Shown here: one piece after another, positions 19,744 through 28,111 of the stretch
How positions within the stretch are numbered: position 1 is the first letter of the stretch
How the letters are laid out: each line of letters starts with the position of its first letter
Assembly: GCA_017991675.1 (NCBI GenBank)
Contig: JAGOQB010000001.1
Coordinates: 372,001-436,000 of the forward strand
Length of the DNA: 64,000 bases
Direction: 5' to 3'
Source of the DNA: Phenylobacterium sp.
GTDB taxonomy: Bacteria > Pseudomonadota > Alphaproteobacteria > Caulobacterales > Caulobacteraceae
The notes under the pieces: model-generated
What the model saw: the letters and a program-made list of their open reading frames with translations, nothing else
Told to the model about the DNA's origin: nothing
Database searches by the model: none
Program-made: the position numbers and the translations under genes

Positions 19744-20094
19744 TCACTTCACGAAGTCGACGCGGACGATCTTGGCGTCCGAGACGGTGTAGATGGCGGC
19801 GACCTCGAAGGGTTCGGCGTCCGGCGAACGCTTGACCCGCTCGTGGTCGATGACCCGGGCGCCGACCACGATGCGGTTCAGCAGCTCGGCATGATTGTGC
19901 GGGAAGTCCGCGAAAACCTGCCGGTACTTGGCGCGATAGGCCTCGATCCCGGAGATCGTCACCGCCCCGTTGAGGTCGGCCACGACCACGTCGTCGGCGA
20001 AGCAGGCGCAGTGCGCGTCCAGGTCCTGGGCGTTGTAGGCCTCAAGCTGGGCCTCGGCCACGTCGAACGGGCTGATGCAGGCGGGCGCGCTCAC
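19744..20094 (-). CDS. NTF2-like (SnoaL/steroid-isomerase fold) protein within the nuo operon
   Basis: A 116-residue single-domain protein of the NTF2-like superfamily, showing [20 protein letters not shown] followed by the strand pattern typical of SnoaL-like proteins and ending in [12 protein letters not shown]. Members act as isomerases, cyclases or dehydratases, or simply bind ligands; no catalytic assignment is possible here. The start is a GTG whose last bases overlap the nuoD stop (GTGA), and nuoE follows 7 bp later, so it is cotranscribed with complex I. It has no signal peptide and is predicted cytoplasmic. Confidence 0.8.
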   Translation of the reverse strand: MSAPACISPFDVAEAQLEAYNAQDLDAHCACFADDVVVADLNGAVTISGIEAYRAKYRQVFADFPHNHAELLNRIVVGARVIDHERVKRSPDAEPFEVAAIYTVSDAKIVRVDFVK

Positions 20095-21305
20095 CGGTCG
20101 ATCTCCCCGAACACGATGTCGAGCGAACCGAGGATGGCGGACACGTCGGCCAGCATGTGGCCGCGGTTCAGCCAGTCCATCGCCATCAGGTGCGGGTAGC
20201 CCGGCGCGCGGATCTTGCAGCGGTACGGCTTGTTGGTGCCGTCGGAGACGACGAACACGCCGAACTCGCCCTTCGGCGCTTCCACGCAGGCGTAGACCTC
20301 GCCCGGGGGCGTGCGGAAGCCTTCGGTGTAGAGCTTGAAGTGATGGATGAGCGCTTCCATCGACCGCTTCATCTCACCGCGGCGCGGCGGGGCGAACTTG
20401 TTGTCTTCCGTCAGCACCGGGCCCGGCGTTTTCTTAAGCCGATCAGCGCATTGGATGATGATCTTCGCGCTCTGACGCATCTCTTCCATGCGGCAGAGAT
20501 AGCGGTCGTAGCAGTCGCCGTTGACGCCCAGCGGGATGTCGAACTCGAAGTCGTCGTAGCACTCGTAGGGCTGGTTGCGGCGCAGGTCCCAGGCGATGCC
20601 CGACCCGCGCACCATGACGCCCGAGAAGCCCCAGTTGATCGCCTCTTCCTTCGACACCACGCCGATGTCGACGTTGCGCTGCTTGAAGATGCGGTTGCCG
20701 GTGATCAGCTTGTCGATGTCGCTGATCGGGCGCTCGAAGGCGACCGCCCAGTCGCGGATGTCGTCGACCAGCGCTTCGGGCAGGTCCTGGTGGACGCCGC
20801 CCGGACGGAAGTAGTTGGCGTGCAGGCGAGCGCCGCAGGCGCGCTCGTAGAACACCATCAGCTTTTCGCGCTCTTCGAAGCCCCACAGCGGCGGGGTCAG
20901 GGCGCCGACGTCCATCGCCTGGGTGGTGACGTTGAGCAGGTGGTTCAGGATCCGGCCGATTTCCGAGAACATCACCCGGATGATCGAGCCGCGGATCGGC
21001 ACGTCCAGGTCCAGCAGCTTCTCGATGGCCAGGCAGAACGCATGTTCCTGGTTCATCGGCGCCACGTAGTCGAGGCGGTCGAAGTACGGGATGTTCTGGA
21101 GGTAGGTCCGGTACTCCATCAGCTTTTCGGTGCCGCGATGCAGCAGGCCGACGTGCGGGTCGACCCGCTCGACGACCTCACCGTCCAGCTCGAGCACCAG
21201 GCGCAGCACGCCGTGCGCCGCCGGGTGCTGCGGACCGAAGTTGATGTTGAATTTGCGGACCGGGGTTTCCGGGATCGCAACCGGGTTCGATGCGTCGTCG
21301 GCCAT
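20091..21305 (-). CDS. nuoD: NADH-quinone oxidoreductase subunit D
   Basis: A 404-residue subunit forming the quinone-binding site with NuoB. Family features: [20 protein letters not shown] (quinone-site His), [36 protein letters not shown] and the ending [13 protein letters not shown]. Length is normal for a non-fused NuoD. Its ATG overlaps the nuoC stop by one base (TAATG). Confidence 0.97.
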   Translation of the reverse strand: MADDASNPVAIPETPVRKFNINFGPQHPAAHGVLRLVLELDGEVVERVDPHVGLLHRGTEKLMEYRTYLQNIPYFDRLDYVAPMNQEHAFCLAIEKLLDLDVPIRGSIIRVMFSEIGRILNHLLNVTTQAMDVGALTPPLWGFEEREKLMVFYERACGARLHANYFRPGGVHQDLPEALVDDIRDWAVAFERPISDIDKLITGNRIFKQRNVDIGVVSKEEAINWGFSGVMVRGSGIAWDLRRNQPYECYDDFEFDIPLGVNGDCYDRYLCRMEEMRQSAKIIIQCADRLKKTPGPVLTEDNKFAPPRRGEMKRSMEALIHHFKLYTEGFRTPPGEVYACVEAPKGEFGVFVVSDGTNKPYRCKIRAPGYPHLMAMDWLNRGHMLADVSAILGSLDIVFGEIDR

Positions 21306-21916
21306 TACTTCGCCTCCGCCTTTTCATCGCCCGGCAGCACGTACTCGGCGCCTTCCCAGGGCGACAGGAAGTCCCAGTTACGGAATTCGACCGACTTCAC
21401 CGGCTCATAGACCACCCGCTTCAGCTCGTCATCGTAGCGAAGCTCGACATAGCCGGTCATCGGGAAATCCTTCCGCAGCGGATGGCCGTGGAAGCCGTAG
21501 TCGGTGAGGATCCGGCGCAGGTCCGGATGCCCTTCGAAGAACACGCCGTACATGTCGAAGGCCTCGCGCTCGAACCAGTCGGCGCACGGATAGACGCCGG
21601 TCACGGTCGGAACCGGGGTGTCCTCGTCCGTCTGCACCTTGATCCGGATGCGACGGTTCTTGGTCAGCGACAGCAGGTGGTAGACCACGTCGAAGCGCTG
21701 GGCGCGCTCCGGATAGTCGACGCCGCAGAGGTCGATCAGCTGCTGGAAGCCGAACTGGTCGCGCAGCTGGGTCAGCGCCTCGACGATCCGGCTGGCGGGC
21801 CCCGTCAGGGTCAGCTCGCCATAGGCCACCTCGAAGCCGGCGACGGCGCCGGCCCCGGCGGTGACGATCTCATCGCCCAGCGACTGCAGGGCGTCCTCGG
21901 TCAGGGGCCAGCTCAT
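21305..21916 (-). CDS. nuoC: NADH-quinone oxidoreductase subunit C
   Basis: A 203-residue peripheral subunit (the 30-kDa subunit homologue). It shows [20 protein letters not shown], the signature [20 protein letters not shown] and [21 protein letters not shown] start at the ATG 21916, which overlaps the nuoB stop; the open frame upstream to 22303 is nuoB read in another frame. Confidence 0.96.
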   Translation of the reverse strand: MSWPLTEDALQSLGDEIVTAGAGAVAGFEVAYGELTLTGPASRIVEALTQLRDQFGFQQLIDLCGVDYPERAQRFDVVYHLLSLTKNRRIRIKVQTDEDTPVPTVTGVYPCADWFEREAFDMYGVFFEGHPDLRRILTDYGFHGHPLRKDFPMTGYVELRYDDELKRVVYEPVKSVEFRNWDFLSPWEGAEYVLPGDEKAEAK

Positions 21917-22473
21917 CGCTCGATCGTCCCCGTCCGGCGGATCTTCTTCTGCAGCTGCAGCACGCCGTAGACCAGCGCCTCGGCCGTCGGCGGGCAGCCC
22001 GGGACGTAGATGTCGACCGGAACAATGCGGTCGCAGCCGCGCACCACCGAATAGGAGAAGTAGTAATAGCCGCCGCCGTTGGCGCACGAGCCCATCGAGA
22101 TGACGTACCGCGGCTCCGGCATCTGGTCGTAGACCTTGCGCAGAGCAGGAGCCATCTTGTTGCAGAGCGTGCCGGCGACGATCATCACGTCCGACTGACG
22201 CGGACTGGCGCGCGGCGCGAAGCCGTAGCGCTCCAGGTCGTAACGCGGCATCGAGGCCTGCATCATCTCGACCGCGCAGCAAGCCAAGCCGAACGTCATC
22301 CACATCAGCGAGCCGGTGCGCGCCCAGGTGATCAGGTCGTCGGCGGCCGCCGTAATAAAGCCCTTGTCGGCCAGTTCATTCGACACGCCGTCGAAGAACG
22401 GGTCGTGGAGCTTGGGGTCGTAGCCTTCGACCGTCGAACGGCCGGCCGAACCCGCAGGGACGATCACTCCCAT
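21913..22473 (-). CDS. nuoB: NADH-quinone oxidoreductase subunit B
   Basis: A 186-residue subunit binding cluster N2, the last electron carrier before quinone. The tandem-cysteine motif is in [20 protein letters not shown], with further ligands in [20 protein letters not shown] and [20 protein letters not shown]. The start at ATG 22473 gives the usual length and overlaps the nuoA end by 10 nt; the longer frame upstream is nuoA read out of frame. Confidence 0.97.
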   Translation of the reverse strand: MGVIVPAGSAGRSTVEGYDPKLHDPFFDGVSNELADKGFITAAADDLITWARTGSLMWMTFGLACCAVEMMQASMPRYDLERYGFAPRASPRQSDVMIVAGTLCNKMAPALRKVYDQMPEPRYVISMGSCANGGGYYYFSYSVVRGCDRIVPVDIYVPGCPPTAEALVYGVLQLQKKIRRTGTIER

Positions 22474-22841
22474 TCCAGGGCGCCTTTCTTCCATTCGTAG
22501 ATGAAGCCGACGGTCAGCACGCCGAGGAAGGTCATCATCGACCAGAAGGCGAACTGTCCGAGCTCCGGCGGCAGCTTCATGAGCGACACCGCCCACGGGA
22601 ACAGGAACGCCACTTCCAGGTCGAAGATGATGAAGAGGATCGACACCAGATAGAACCGGACGTCGAACTTCATTCGCGCATCGTCGAAGGCGTTGAAGCC
22701 GCACTCATAGGTGGACAGCTTCTCAGGATCCGGCGCCTGCGGAGACAGCGTGGCCGAAGCCACGATGAATGCGAGGCCCAGGGCGGTCGCGATCCCAAGG
22801 AAGATCACGATGGGCAGATACTGCAAAAGAAAGGCGTTCAT
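22464..22841 (-). CDS. nuoA: NADH-quinone oxidoreductase subunit A
   Basis: A 125-residue, three-helix membrane subunit and first gene of the complex I operon. It shows [20 protein letters not shown] and [18 protein letters not shown], including the conserved loop cysteine near residue 47. The ATG at 22841 has GAGG 9 bases upstream; earlier in-frame starts are not supported by the family. Confidence 0.96.
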   Translation of the reverse strand: MNAFLLQYLPIVIFLGIATALGLAFIVASATLSPQAPDPEKLSTYECGFNAFDDARMKFDVRFYLVSILFIIFDLEVAFLFPWAVSLMKLPPELGQFAFWSMMTFLGVLTVGFIYEWKKGALEWE

Positions 22842-23106
22842 GGAATCCTCGAAGGAGTCGCGCGCCCTTCTAGACCAGCATCGCTCAGGGTTCAAACGGC
22901 GTGGTGCGACCGGTGGTATCGCAAATGCGCGCAACCTGCATCGTCTGTTAATTCCGCGCCCCGCGCCCGTGATCCAGGCTCACAGGTCTTCGATGGCGGA
23001 GAAATTACGACTGATAATCACTCGCAATATTTGACCACTCTCCTGGCCCTTTTCAGAGAAAAATGCAGGCCACGCCGGTTTGTCCACAGCTGCGCGAGAT
23101 TGGCCG
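22842..23106. other. Intergenic region upstream of nuoA with a Fur-box-like element
   Basis: No gene is seen in this 265-bp gap, which must hold the minus-strand nuo promoter. An AT-rich stretch at 23000-23033 contains GATAATCA. The 19-mer at 23007-23025 matches about 12 of 19 positions of the classical Fur box, a weak match. I could not pick a convincing -35/-10 pair for nuo. Confidence 0.35.
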
Positions 23107-23129
23107 TTGACACGATTCAGGCGGGGTCA

Positions 23130-23135
<6 letters not shown>
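23107..23135 (+). promoter_or_regulatory. Sigma70-type promoter of first tRNA-Asp
   Basis: TTGACA at 23107-23112 and TATCAG at 23130-23135 are separated by exactly 17 bp, and the tRNA 5' end lies 28 bp beyond. The second tRNA copy keeps TATCAG (23404-23409), but its -35 position reads TTCCGA, so that promoter is weaker. Confidence 0.7.
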
Positions 23136-23244
<109 letters not shown>

Positions 23245-23403
23245 TTCTTTCCCCACAAGAACTTGGTCTAAGGCAGCGGCGCTGCTGAGCCACATTGCTT
23301 GCACCCATTGCGCCGAACCTGGCGCTGGCGTGTCTTGGCGCCGCGAAACCGACGACCTGACATCACCGCGCCTAGACCCCTTCCGATTTCGAGTCAGGTG
23401 GGG

Positions 23404-23518
<115 letters not shown>

Positions 23519-23654
23519 CCCCCCGAAAACACAAGAACATAGCGCAGATCGCCCCGGGCCGTTCCGCGCGTCGTTACCCACGAAAAACTTGAAATGGCTC
23601 TGCTTGACTTGAGGTGGCGCCAGGCGTCCGCTTCTCCCAATGAGGGAGGACGCT

Positions 23655-24329
23655 ATGCCAAGAGTTCATGCGCCGGTTGTCGCCTTGGCGGCGGCGGCCT
23701 GCTTCTGGGCCGGGTCAGCCGAAGCGGCCCGCTACTACGAGATCACGCTCAAGGGCGAACTGGTCAGCGAATTGGGCTACGCCCCATGGGAGCTCAACAC
23801 CGGGGTCGATCAGAATCTGGCCGTGGGTCACACCGTGACGCTGACCGCTCGATTCAACGCCGATCGGGCGCTCGCCCAGGGCGGAGGCTTCGTGGCGGGC
23901 CTCTATGGCCTGCCGACTGGCGGTGACGAATTCTGGAGCCTCGACGTCGGCGGCCTCGCCTGGAACTCGATCCACGAGATGTACGACGGCTTTCCGATCT
24001 ACGTGGATGACGAAAACTACTACGCAGACCCATCGATCCGCTTCGCCGGCGGCAAGGTGACGGGCGTCTCCGGCGAGATGGTGCCGACCTCGACCGACAC
24101 GGTTCCGGTCTTCCGGCTTTCCGGCTTCCGCATCGAGCCCGGCGAAGGGCTCTATGGCAACACCTACGGGACCCAGGGTTTCAAGGGGACCTGGGACTAT
24201 GCGAGCTCGTCGGCGATCCTCTCGGGCGTGCCAGAGCCGGCGACCTGGGCGATGATGATCATCGGTTTCGGCCTGACCGGCGCGACGATCAGGTCCGCCC
24301 GACGACGGCGCAAGGCCATCCACGCCTAG
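23655..24329 (+). CDS. PEPxxWA-CTERM exported protein
   Basis: A 224-residue protein with an N-terminal signal peptide (APVVALAAAACFWAGSAEAA). Its C-terminal sorting signal comprises the PEPATWAMM motif at about residue 193, the hydrophobic stretch IIGFGLTGATI, then an Arg-rich tail (RRRRK). In proteins of this class the tail is processed by an exosortase-type system; no exosortase is in the window. The middle has no family I recognise. The ATG at 23655 is chosen because GGGAGGA lies 6 bases before it; the ATG at 23640 overlaps that site. It stands alone, downstream of the tRNA pair. Confidence 0.85.
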   Translation: MPRVHAPVVALAAAACFWAGSAEAARYYEITLKGELVSELGYAPWELNTGVDQNLAVGHTVTLTARFNADRALAQGGGFVAGLYGLPTGGDEFWSLDVGGLAWNSIHEMYDGFPIYVDDENYYADPSIRFAGGKVTGVSGEMVPTSTDTVPVFRLSGFRIEPGEGLYGNTYGTQGFKGTWDYASSSAILSGVPEPATWAMMIIGFGLTGATIRSARRRRKAIHA

Positions 24330-24418
24330 CAACGCCTTCCAGCGCGCCCTTAGCCCTTGGGCTTGACCATTCCCTCCGACGCACGGACAGCTTGGCGCCG
24401 TCGAGAGAGAATGAGCGC

Positions 24419-25036
24419 ATGAGATCCTTCCGCAGTCTGGCGGCGCTGGCGGCCTGGTCCGGACTGCTGCTGCAGTATTTTCTGATGGTCCAGGGGCAGG
24501 CCGGGGCGGACTTCGCCACCCGCACCGTCAATTTCTTCAGCTACTTCACCATTCTCAGCAACCTGCTGGCGGCGCTGGCCATGTCGGCCCCGACGCTCGC
24601 CCCGGCCAGCCCGCTCGGTCGCTTTTTCGCCGGCCCCGCGGTGCGCACCGCGGTCGTGCTCTATACGAGCGTCACCACCGTCACCTACATGACGGTGCTT
24701 CAGGGCCTTTGGAATCCGCGGGGCCTGCACCTGGTCGCCGACATCACCCTGCACTACGTGACGCCGACCCTGTTCCTGCTCGACTGGCTGGCGTTCACCC
24801 CCAGGGGAGCCCTGCGACCGGCCATGGCCCTCGCCTGGCTCGCCTTCCCGCTCGGCTTCGGCGCCTACAGCCTGGCGCGCGGGCCGTTTGCGGGCTTTTA
24901 TCCCTATCCCTTCCTCGACGTGTCCGATCTCGGCTACGCGCGGGTGCTGGCGAACATGGGGGTGATGGGCGCCCTGTTCCTGGCGGTCGGGCTGGGCTTC
25001 GTGCTGCTCAACCGCCTTCTGGGCCGCAGGGCTTAG
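24419..25036 (+). CDS. Pr6Pr family membrane protein
   Basis: A 205-residue protein with about six hydrophobic segments, matching the Pr6Pr (FAR-17a/AIG1-like) pattern: NFFSYFTILSNLLAALAMSA early, then LHYVTPTLFLLDWLAFTPRG. Function of bacterial members is unknown; relatives in eukaryotes are membrane hydrolases of fatty-acid esters. The conserved His in LHYVTP and Asn/Thr in FTILSN are kept. The ATG at 24419 has GAGAGA upstream. Its last 4 nt overlap the convergent reductase gene. Confidence 0.8.
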   Translation: MRSFRSLAALAAWSGLLLQYFLMVQGQAGADFATRTVNFFSYFTILSNLLAALAMSAPTLAPASPLGRFFAGPAVRTAVVLYTSVTTVTYMTVLQGLWNPRGLHLVADITLHYVTPTLFLLDWLAFTPRGALRPAMALAWLAFPLGFGAYSLARGPFAGFYPYPFLDVSDLGYARVLANMGVMGALFLAVGLGFVLLNRLLGRRA

Positions 25037-25608
25037 GCCGCCCCCTCGCGCATTCCCTTCAGCGCCGCCGCCCAGCGAGCCAGTTCGTCCAGCATGGTCT
25101 TGGCTGAGCCCAGGTGGATCTCGTTGGGCGTAAAGCGCTTCTCGTCGTCCAGATGCTGGCTGAACATCGGGATCATCACCTGCTCAGGCAGCGGCATGAT
25201 CTTGAAGCTGGTCATCATCAGCTTCTCGGCCTGGGTGGCGCGGATGCCGCCGGACACCCCGCCATAGCTGACGAACCCGGCGACCTTGTTGTGCCACTCG
25301 AGCACCAGATAGTTCATCGCGTTCACCAGCGAAGGCGGCGGCCCGAAATTGTACTCGGGCGTCACGAACACGAAGGCGTCGGCGCTTTCCACGCTCGCGC
25401 TCCAGGCCTTGGTGTGGGCGTGCTCGTACTTGCGCAGGCGCGGATGGTGAGGCTCGTCGAAGACCGGCAGAGCATAGTCGGCCAGATCCTCCAGGCTGAC
25501 GTCGAAACCGCCATGCTCCTTGGCGTACGCTTCGAACCAGCGCCCGATCGAAAGTCCGACGCGTCCAGGGCGGGTCGAACAGACGACGACGTTGAGTTTC
25601 AGGGCCAT
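25033..25608 (-). CDS. NAD(P)H-dependent FMN reductase (flavodoxin-like fold)
   Basis: A 191-residue flavodoxin-like reductase. The FMN phosphate loop is STRPGRVGLSIGRWF near residue 11, FVFVTPEYNFGPPPSLVNAM is the family signature, and FVSYGGVSGGIRATQ closes the flavin site. Such enzymes reduce free FMN, quinones or azo dyes. It lies 80 bp downstream of the GFA gene in the same direction as the BVMO and P450. It could supply reduced flavin or act in redox stress, but nothing in the sequence ties it to those enzymes. Confidence 0.88.
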   Translation of the reverse strand: MALKLNVVVCSTRPGRVGLSIGRWFEAYAKEHGGFDVSLEDLADYALPVFDEPHHPRLRKYEHAHTKAWSASVESADAFVFVTPEYNFGPPPSLVNAMNYLVLEWHNKVAGFVSYGGVSGGIRATQAEKLMMTSFKIMPLPEQVMIPMFSQHLDDEKRFTPNEIHLGSAKTMLDELARWAAALKGMREGAA

Positions 25609-25688
25609 GGCGATTCTCCGAGCTACCTATCGGCCCCAGCATAGCCGCGCCCGGGCGGCGAAGTCGTCCGACGGAATGACGTGCGCCC

Positions 25689-26099
25689 CTATCCGGGCGG
25701 CCCGCGCTCGAACACGGGCAGTCCGGGCGTCATCTGGTGCCAGGACGGCGCATCGACCGTCCAGATATGCATGCCCGGCGACAGCGCCGACGGATCATCG
25801 AGGCCGCCCAGCTTCACCGCCAGGAACGGCAGCACCACCGGATCGGAGTAGAGCGGCGTGCCGCAATCGGGACAGAACGCCCGCAGCACGTCCTGACCGC
25901 TGCCGCCGGGACTGACGAACGCCTTCGGCTCGCCCTGCGTCATCTCGAAGGCCTCGCGCATCACCAGCGCCACATAGTTCGGGCCGCCGCCGGAGCTGTA
26001 CTGGCATTGCCGACAATGGCAGACGCCCACCCCCATCGGCGCCTGACTGACCCGGAAGCGGATCTTGCGGCAGGCGCAGCCGCCTTGAAGTTCACTCAT
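25689..26099 (-). CDS. GFA (CENP-V/GFA) zinc-binding family protein
   Basis: A 136-residue protein with the GFA zinc-ligand pattern: GGCACRKIRF, VGVCHCRQCQ and AFCPDCGTPLYSD. The family is named for glutathione-dependent formaldehyde activation, but most members are uncharacterised and may bind glutathione adducts. Either the ATG at 26099 or the GTG at 26102 could be the start; GGGGAGG lies just upstream. It begins 10 bp after the BVMO stop and is almost surely cotranscribed with it. Confidence 0.88.
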   Translation of the reverse strand: MSELQGGCACRKIRFRVSQAPMGVGVCHCRQCQYSSGGGPNYVALVMREAFEMTQGEPKAFVSPGGSGQDVLRAFCPDCGTPLYSDPVVLPFLAVKLGGLDDPSALSPGMHIWTVDAPSWHQMTPGLPVFERGPPG

Positions 26100-26109
26100 C
26101 ACCCCTCCC

Positions 26110-28029
26110 CTAGCCGACCAGTTCGGCGTCCTTCGTCAGCACGAAATCATCTGGGTCAGGCGCCAGCGTCGCGCGCCAGTAGTCGACCAGGGCGAAGGGC
26201 CAGTTCTGGCTGACGCGGCCGCTCTCGCTCTTGTACCAGCTGCTCACCTGCGGCGCGCCCCAGGCCATCAGGCTGTTGCCGGCGTCCACCCGCTCATTGA
26301 ACGCGTCATGCACCTCGCCGCGCGGCTCCATCGCCGTCGCCCCGGTCGCAGCCAGCAGTTTCAGGCACCCGACGATGTAGCGGACGCTGCACTCGGAGAA
26401 GAAGATGATCGAGCCGTTGACGACGATGTTGGTGTTGGGCCCGTAGATCATGAACAGGTTCGGGAAGCCCGGCGTGGTCATGCCCAGATAGGCGCGCGGG
26501 TCGCCGCCCCAGGTCTCGTGCAGGTCGGCCCCGCCGCGCCCCTTGATCTTCATCGGCCACAGGAACTTCGAGGCATGGAAGCCGGTGCCGTAGATGATCA
26601 CATCGAAGTCGCGCGACTTGCCGTCGGCGGTGATGACGCCGGTCTCGGTGATCTCGGCGATGGAGTCGGTGACCAGCTCGACGTTCGGTCGCTGCAGCGC
26701 CGCCATCCAGACGCCGTTGTCGAGCAGCGAGCGCTTGCCGCCGACCGGATAGGTCGGGATCACCTTCTCGACCAGGTCCGGCCGGTTCGGGGCCTGCTCG
26801 GCGATGGCCATCGCGATCATGTCCCGGAAGCCTTGGTTCAGCTCGCTGACCGCGGTCGACGGGCCGTTCCAGCCAGGATCGGCGGTGACCATCGGCAACA
26901 GGCCGTCCGTCACCATCCAGAACATCCAGAAGCGGTACCATTTGTCGTAGAACGGCACGTGCTCCATCAGCCAGTTCATCCCCTCGGGGACGTCCTCGTG
27001 ATAGTGCGCCACCGGAAATCCCCACGGCGGAGTACGCTGGAAGACGGTCAGGCTGGCGACCTTGCCGGCGATCTCGGGCACGAACTGATAGGCGCTGGCG
27101 CCGGTGCCGATGACGGCCACGCGCTTGCCGGTCAGCTCGACGTCGTGACGCCACTCGGCCGAATGGAAGGCCGGCCCGGCGAAACGCTCCCTGCCCTTGA
27201 TTTCCGGGTATCGCGGCCGGTTCAGCTGGCCGACCGCGGTGACGACGGCGTTCGCCTCCACCTGCTCGACGCCCTCAGGGGTCCTCAGGCGGACCTTCCA
27301 GACGCCGCGATGACCGTCCCAGACCATCTCCTCGACCGTGACCCCGAAGCGGATGTGCTTCTTCAGGTCGTGCTTGGCCGCAACGCCGCGGAAATAGTCC
27401 AGCAGCACCGGCTGGGTGGAGAAGTGTTGCGGCCAGAAGTGGTTCGGCTCGAAGCTGTAGGAATACATATGGTTCGAGGAGTCGACCCGGCAGCCGGGAT
27501 AGGTGTTCTCCAGCCAGGTCCCGCCGACATCGGCGTTCTTGTCGACCACCTGGAACGGCACGCCGGCCTGCTCGAGGCGCAGCGCGGTGAGTAGGCCCGA
27601 CATCCCGGCCCCGACCACCAGGACATGCAGCCGGCGCGCGACGGTCTTCAGCTCCGGCGACCAGTCGGGATCCTTCGAGGAGTGGCCGCCCAGCGCCAGT
27701 TCGTCGGTGAGGAAGTCGCCATAGCTTTCGGGGATGTCGGCCCCGGCCACGAAGCTCATCATTTCCCGGACCATGTCCGGCGACGGCGTCGGCGCCATCG
27801 GGGCCCGGCCGGTCAGGTAGTCGGTGATCGCCGCCTTGGCGAGCGCCCGCATCTTCGCCTGCTCGTCCTCGGGAACCCCCGTCTCGCCCCGCGACAGCGG
27901 CGTATAGGCCGGCCGCCACTCCGGCCGCAGCCAACTGGGATCGCCGGTCAGGTGGACGAGCGCCGCCGAGAGCGCCGGCAGATGCGCGCTCGCCAACGCC
28001 TGGTCGAGAGGCCCGAGGTCCGCCGCCAT
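26110..28029 (-). CDS. Flavin-containing Baeyer-Villiger-type monooxygenase
   Basis: A 639-residue NAD(P)H/FAD monooxygenase. An N-terminal extension of about 130 residues precedes the FAD-binding GAGMSG (residues 140-145). Then come GGTWLENTYPGCRVDS, the BVMO fingerprint FAGPAFHSAEW (FxGxxxHxxxW) near residue 287, the NADPH-site GTGASA and the late YGTGFHASKF motif. The length and extension resemble 4-hydroxyacetophenone monooxygenase-type BVMOs, which turn ketones into esters. The residue after the fingerprint Trp is Arg rather than the usual Pro/Asp. It follows the P450 gene by 82 bp. Ketone substrate unknown. Confidence 0.9.
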   Translation of the reverse strand: MAADLGPLDQALASAHLPALSAALVHLTGDPSWLRPEWRPAYTPLSRGETGVPEDEQAKMRALAKAAITDYLTGRAPMAPTPSPDMVREMMSFVAGADIPESYGDFLTDELALGGHSSKDPDWSPELKTVARRLHVLVVGAGMSGLLTALRLEQAGVPFQVVDKNADVGGTWLENTYPGCRVDSSNHMYSYSFEPNHFWPQHFSTQPVLLDYFRGVAAKHDLKKHIRFGVTVEEMVWDGHRGVWKVRLRTPEGVEQVEANAVVTAVGQLNRPRYPEIKGRERFAGPAFHSAEWRHDVELTGKRVAVIGTGASAYQFVPEIAGKVASLTVFQRTPPWGFPVAHYHEDVPEGMNWLMEHVPFYDKWYRFWMFWMVTDGLLPMVTADPGWNGPSTAVSELNQGFRDMIAMAIAEQAPNRPDLVEKVIPTYPVGGKRSLLDNGVWMAALQRPNVELVTDSIAEITETGVITADGKSRDFDVIIYGTGFHASKFLWPMKIKGRGGADLHETWGGDPRAYLGMTTPGFPNLFMIYGPNTNIVVNGSIIFFSECSVRYIVGCLKLLAATGATAMEPRGEVHDAFNERVDAGNSLMAWGAPQVSSWYKSESGRVSQNWPFALVDYWRATLAPDPDDFVLTKDAELVG

Positions 28030-28111
28030 GACACGTCTCCGCCCTGGGGATCGTTGTTATGCGAGAAGACTACGCCTCTCGCCCCGCAGGGAAAGGGCGC
28101 CGTGACGTCAG

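Noticed and set aside
21917-22303. N-terminal extension of nuoC to 332 residues
   Set aside because: The added part is nuoB read out of frame; the family length and the ATG at 21916 favour the short form.
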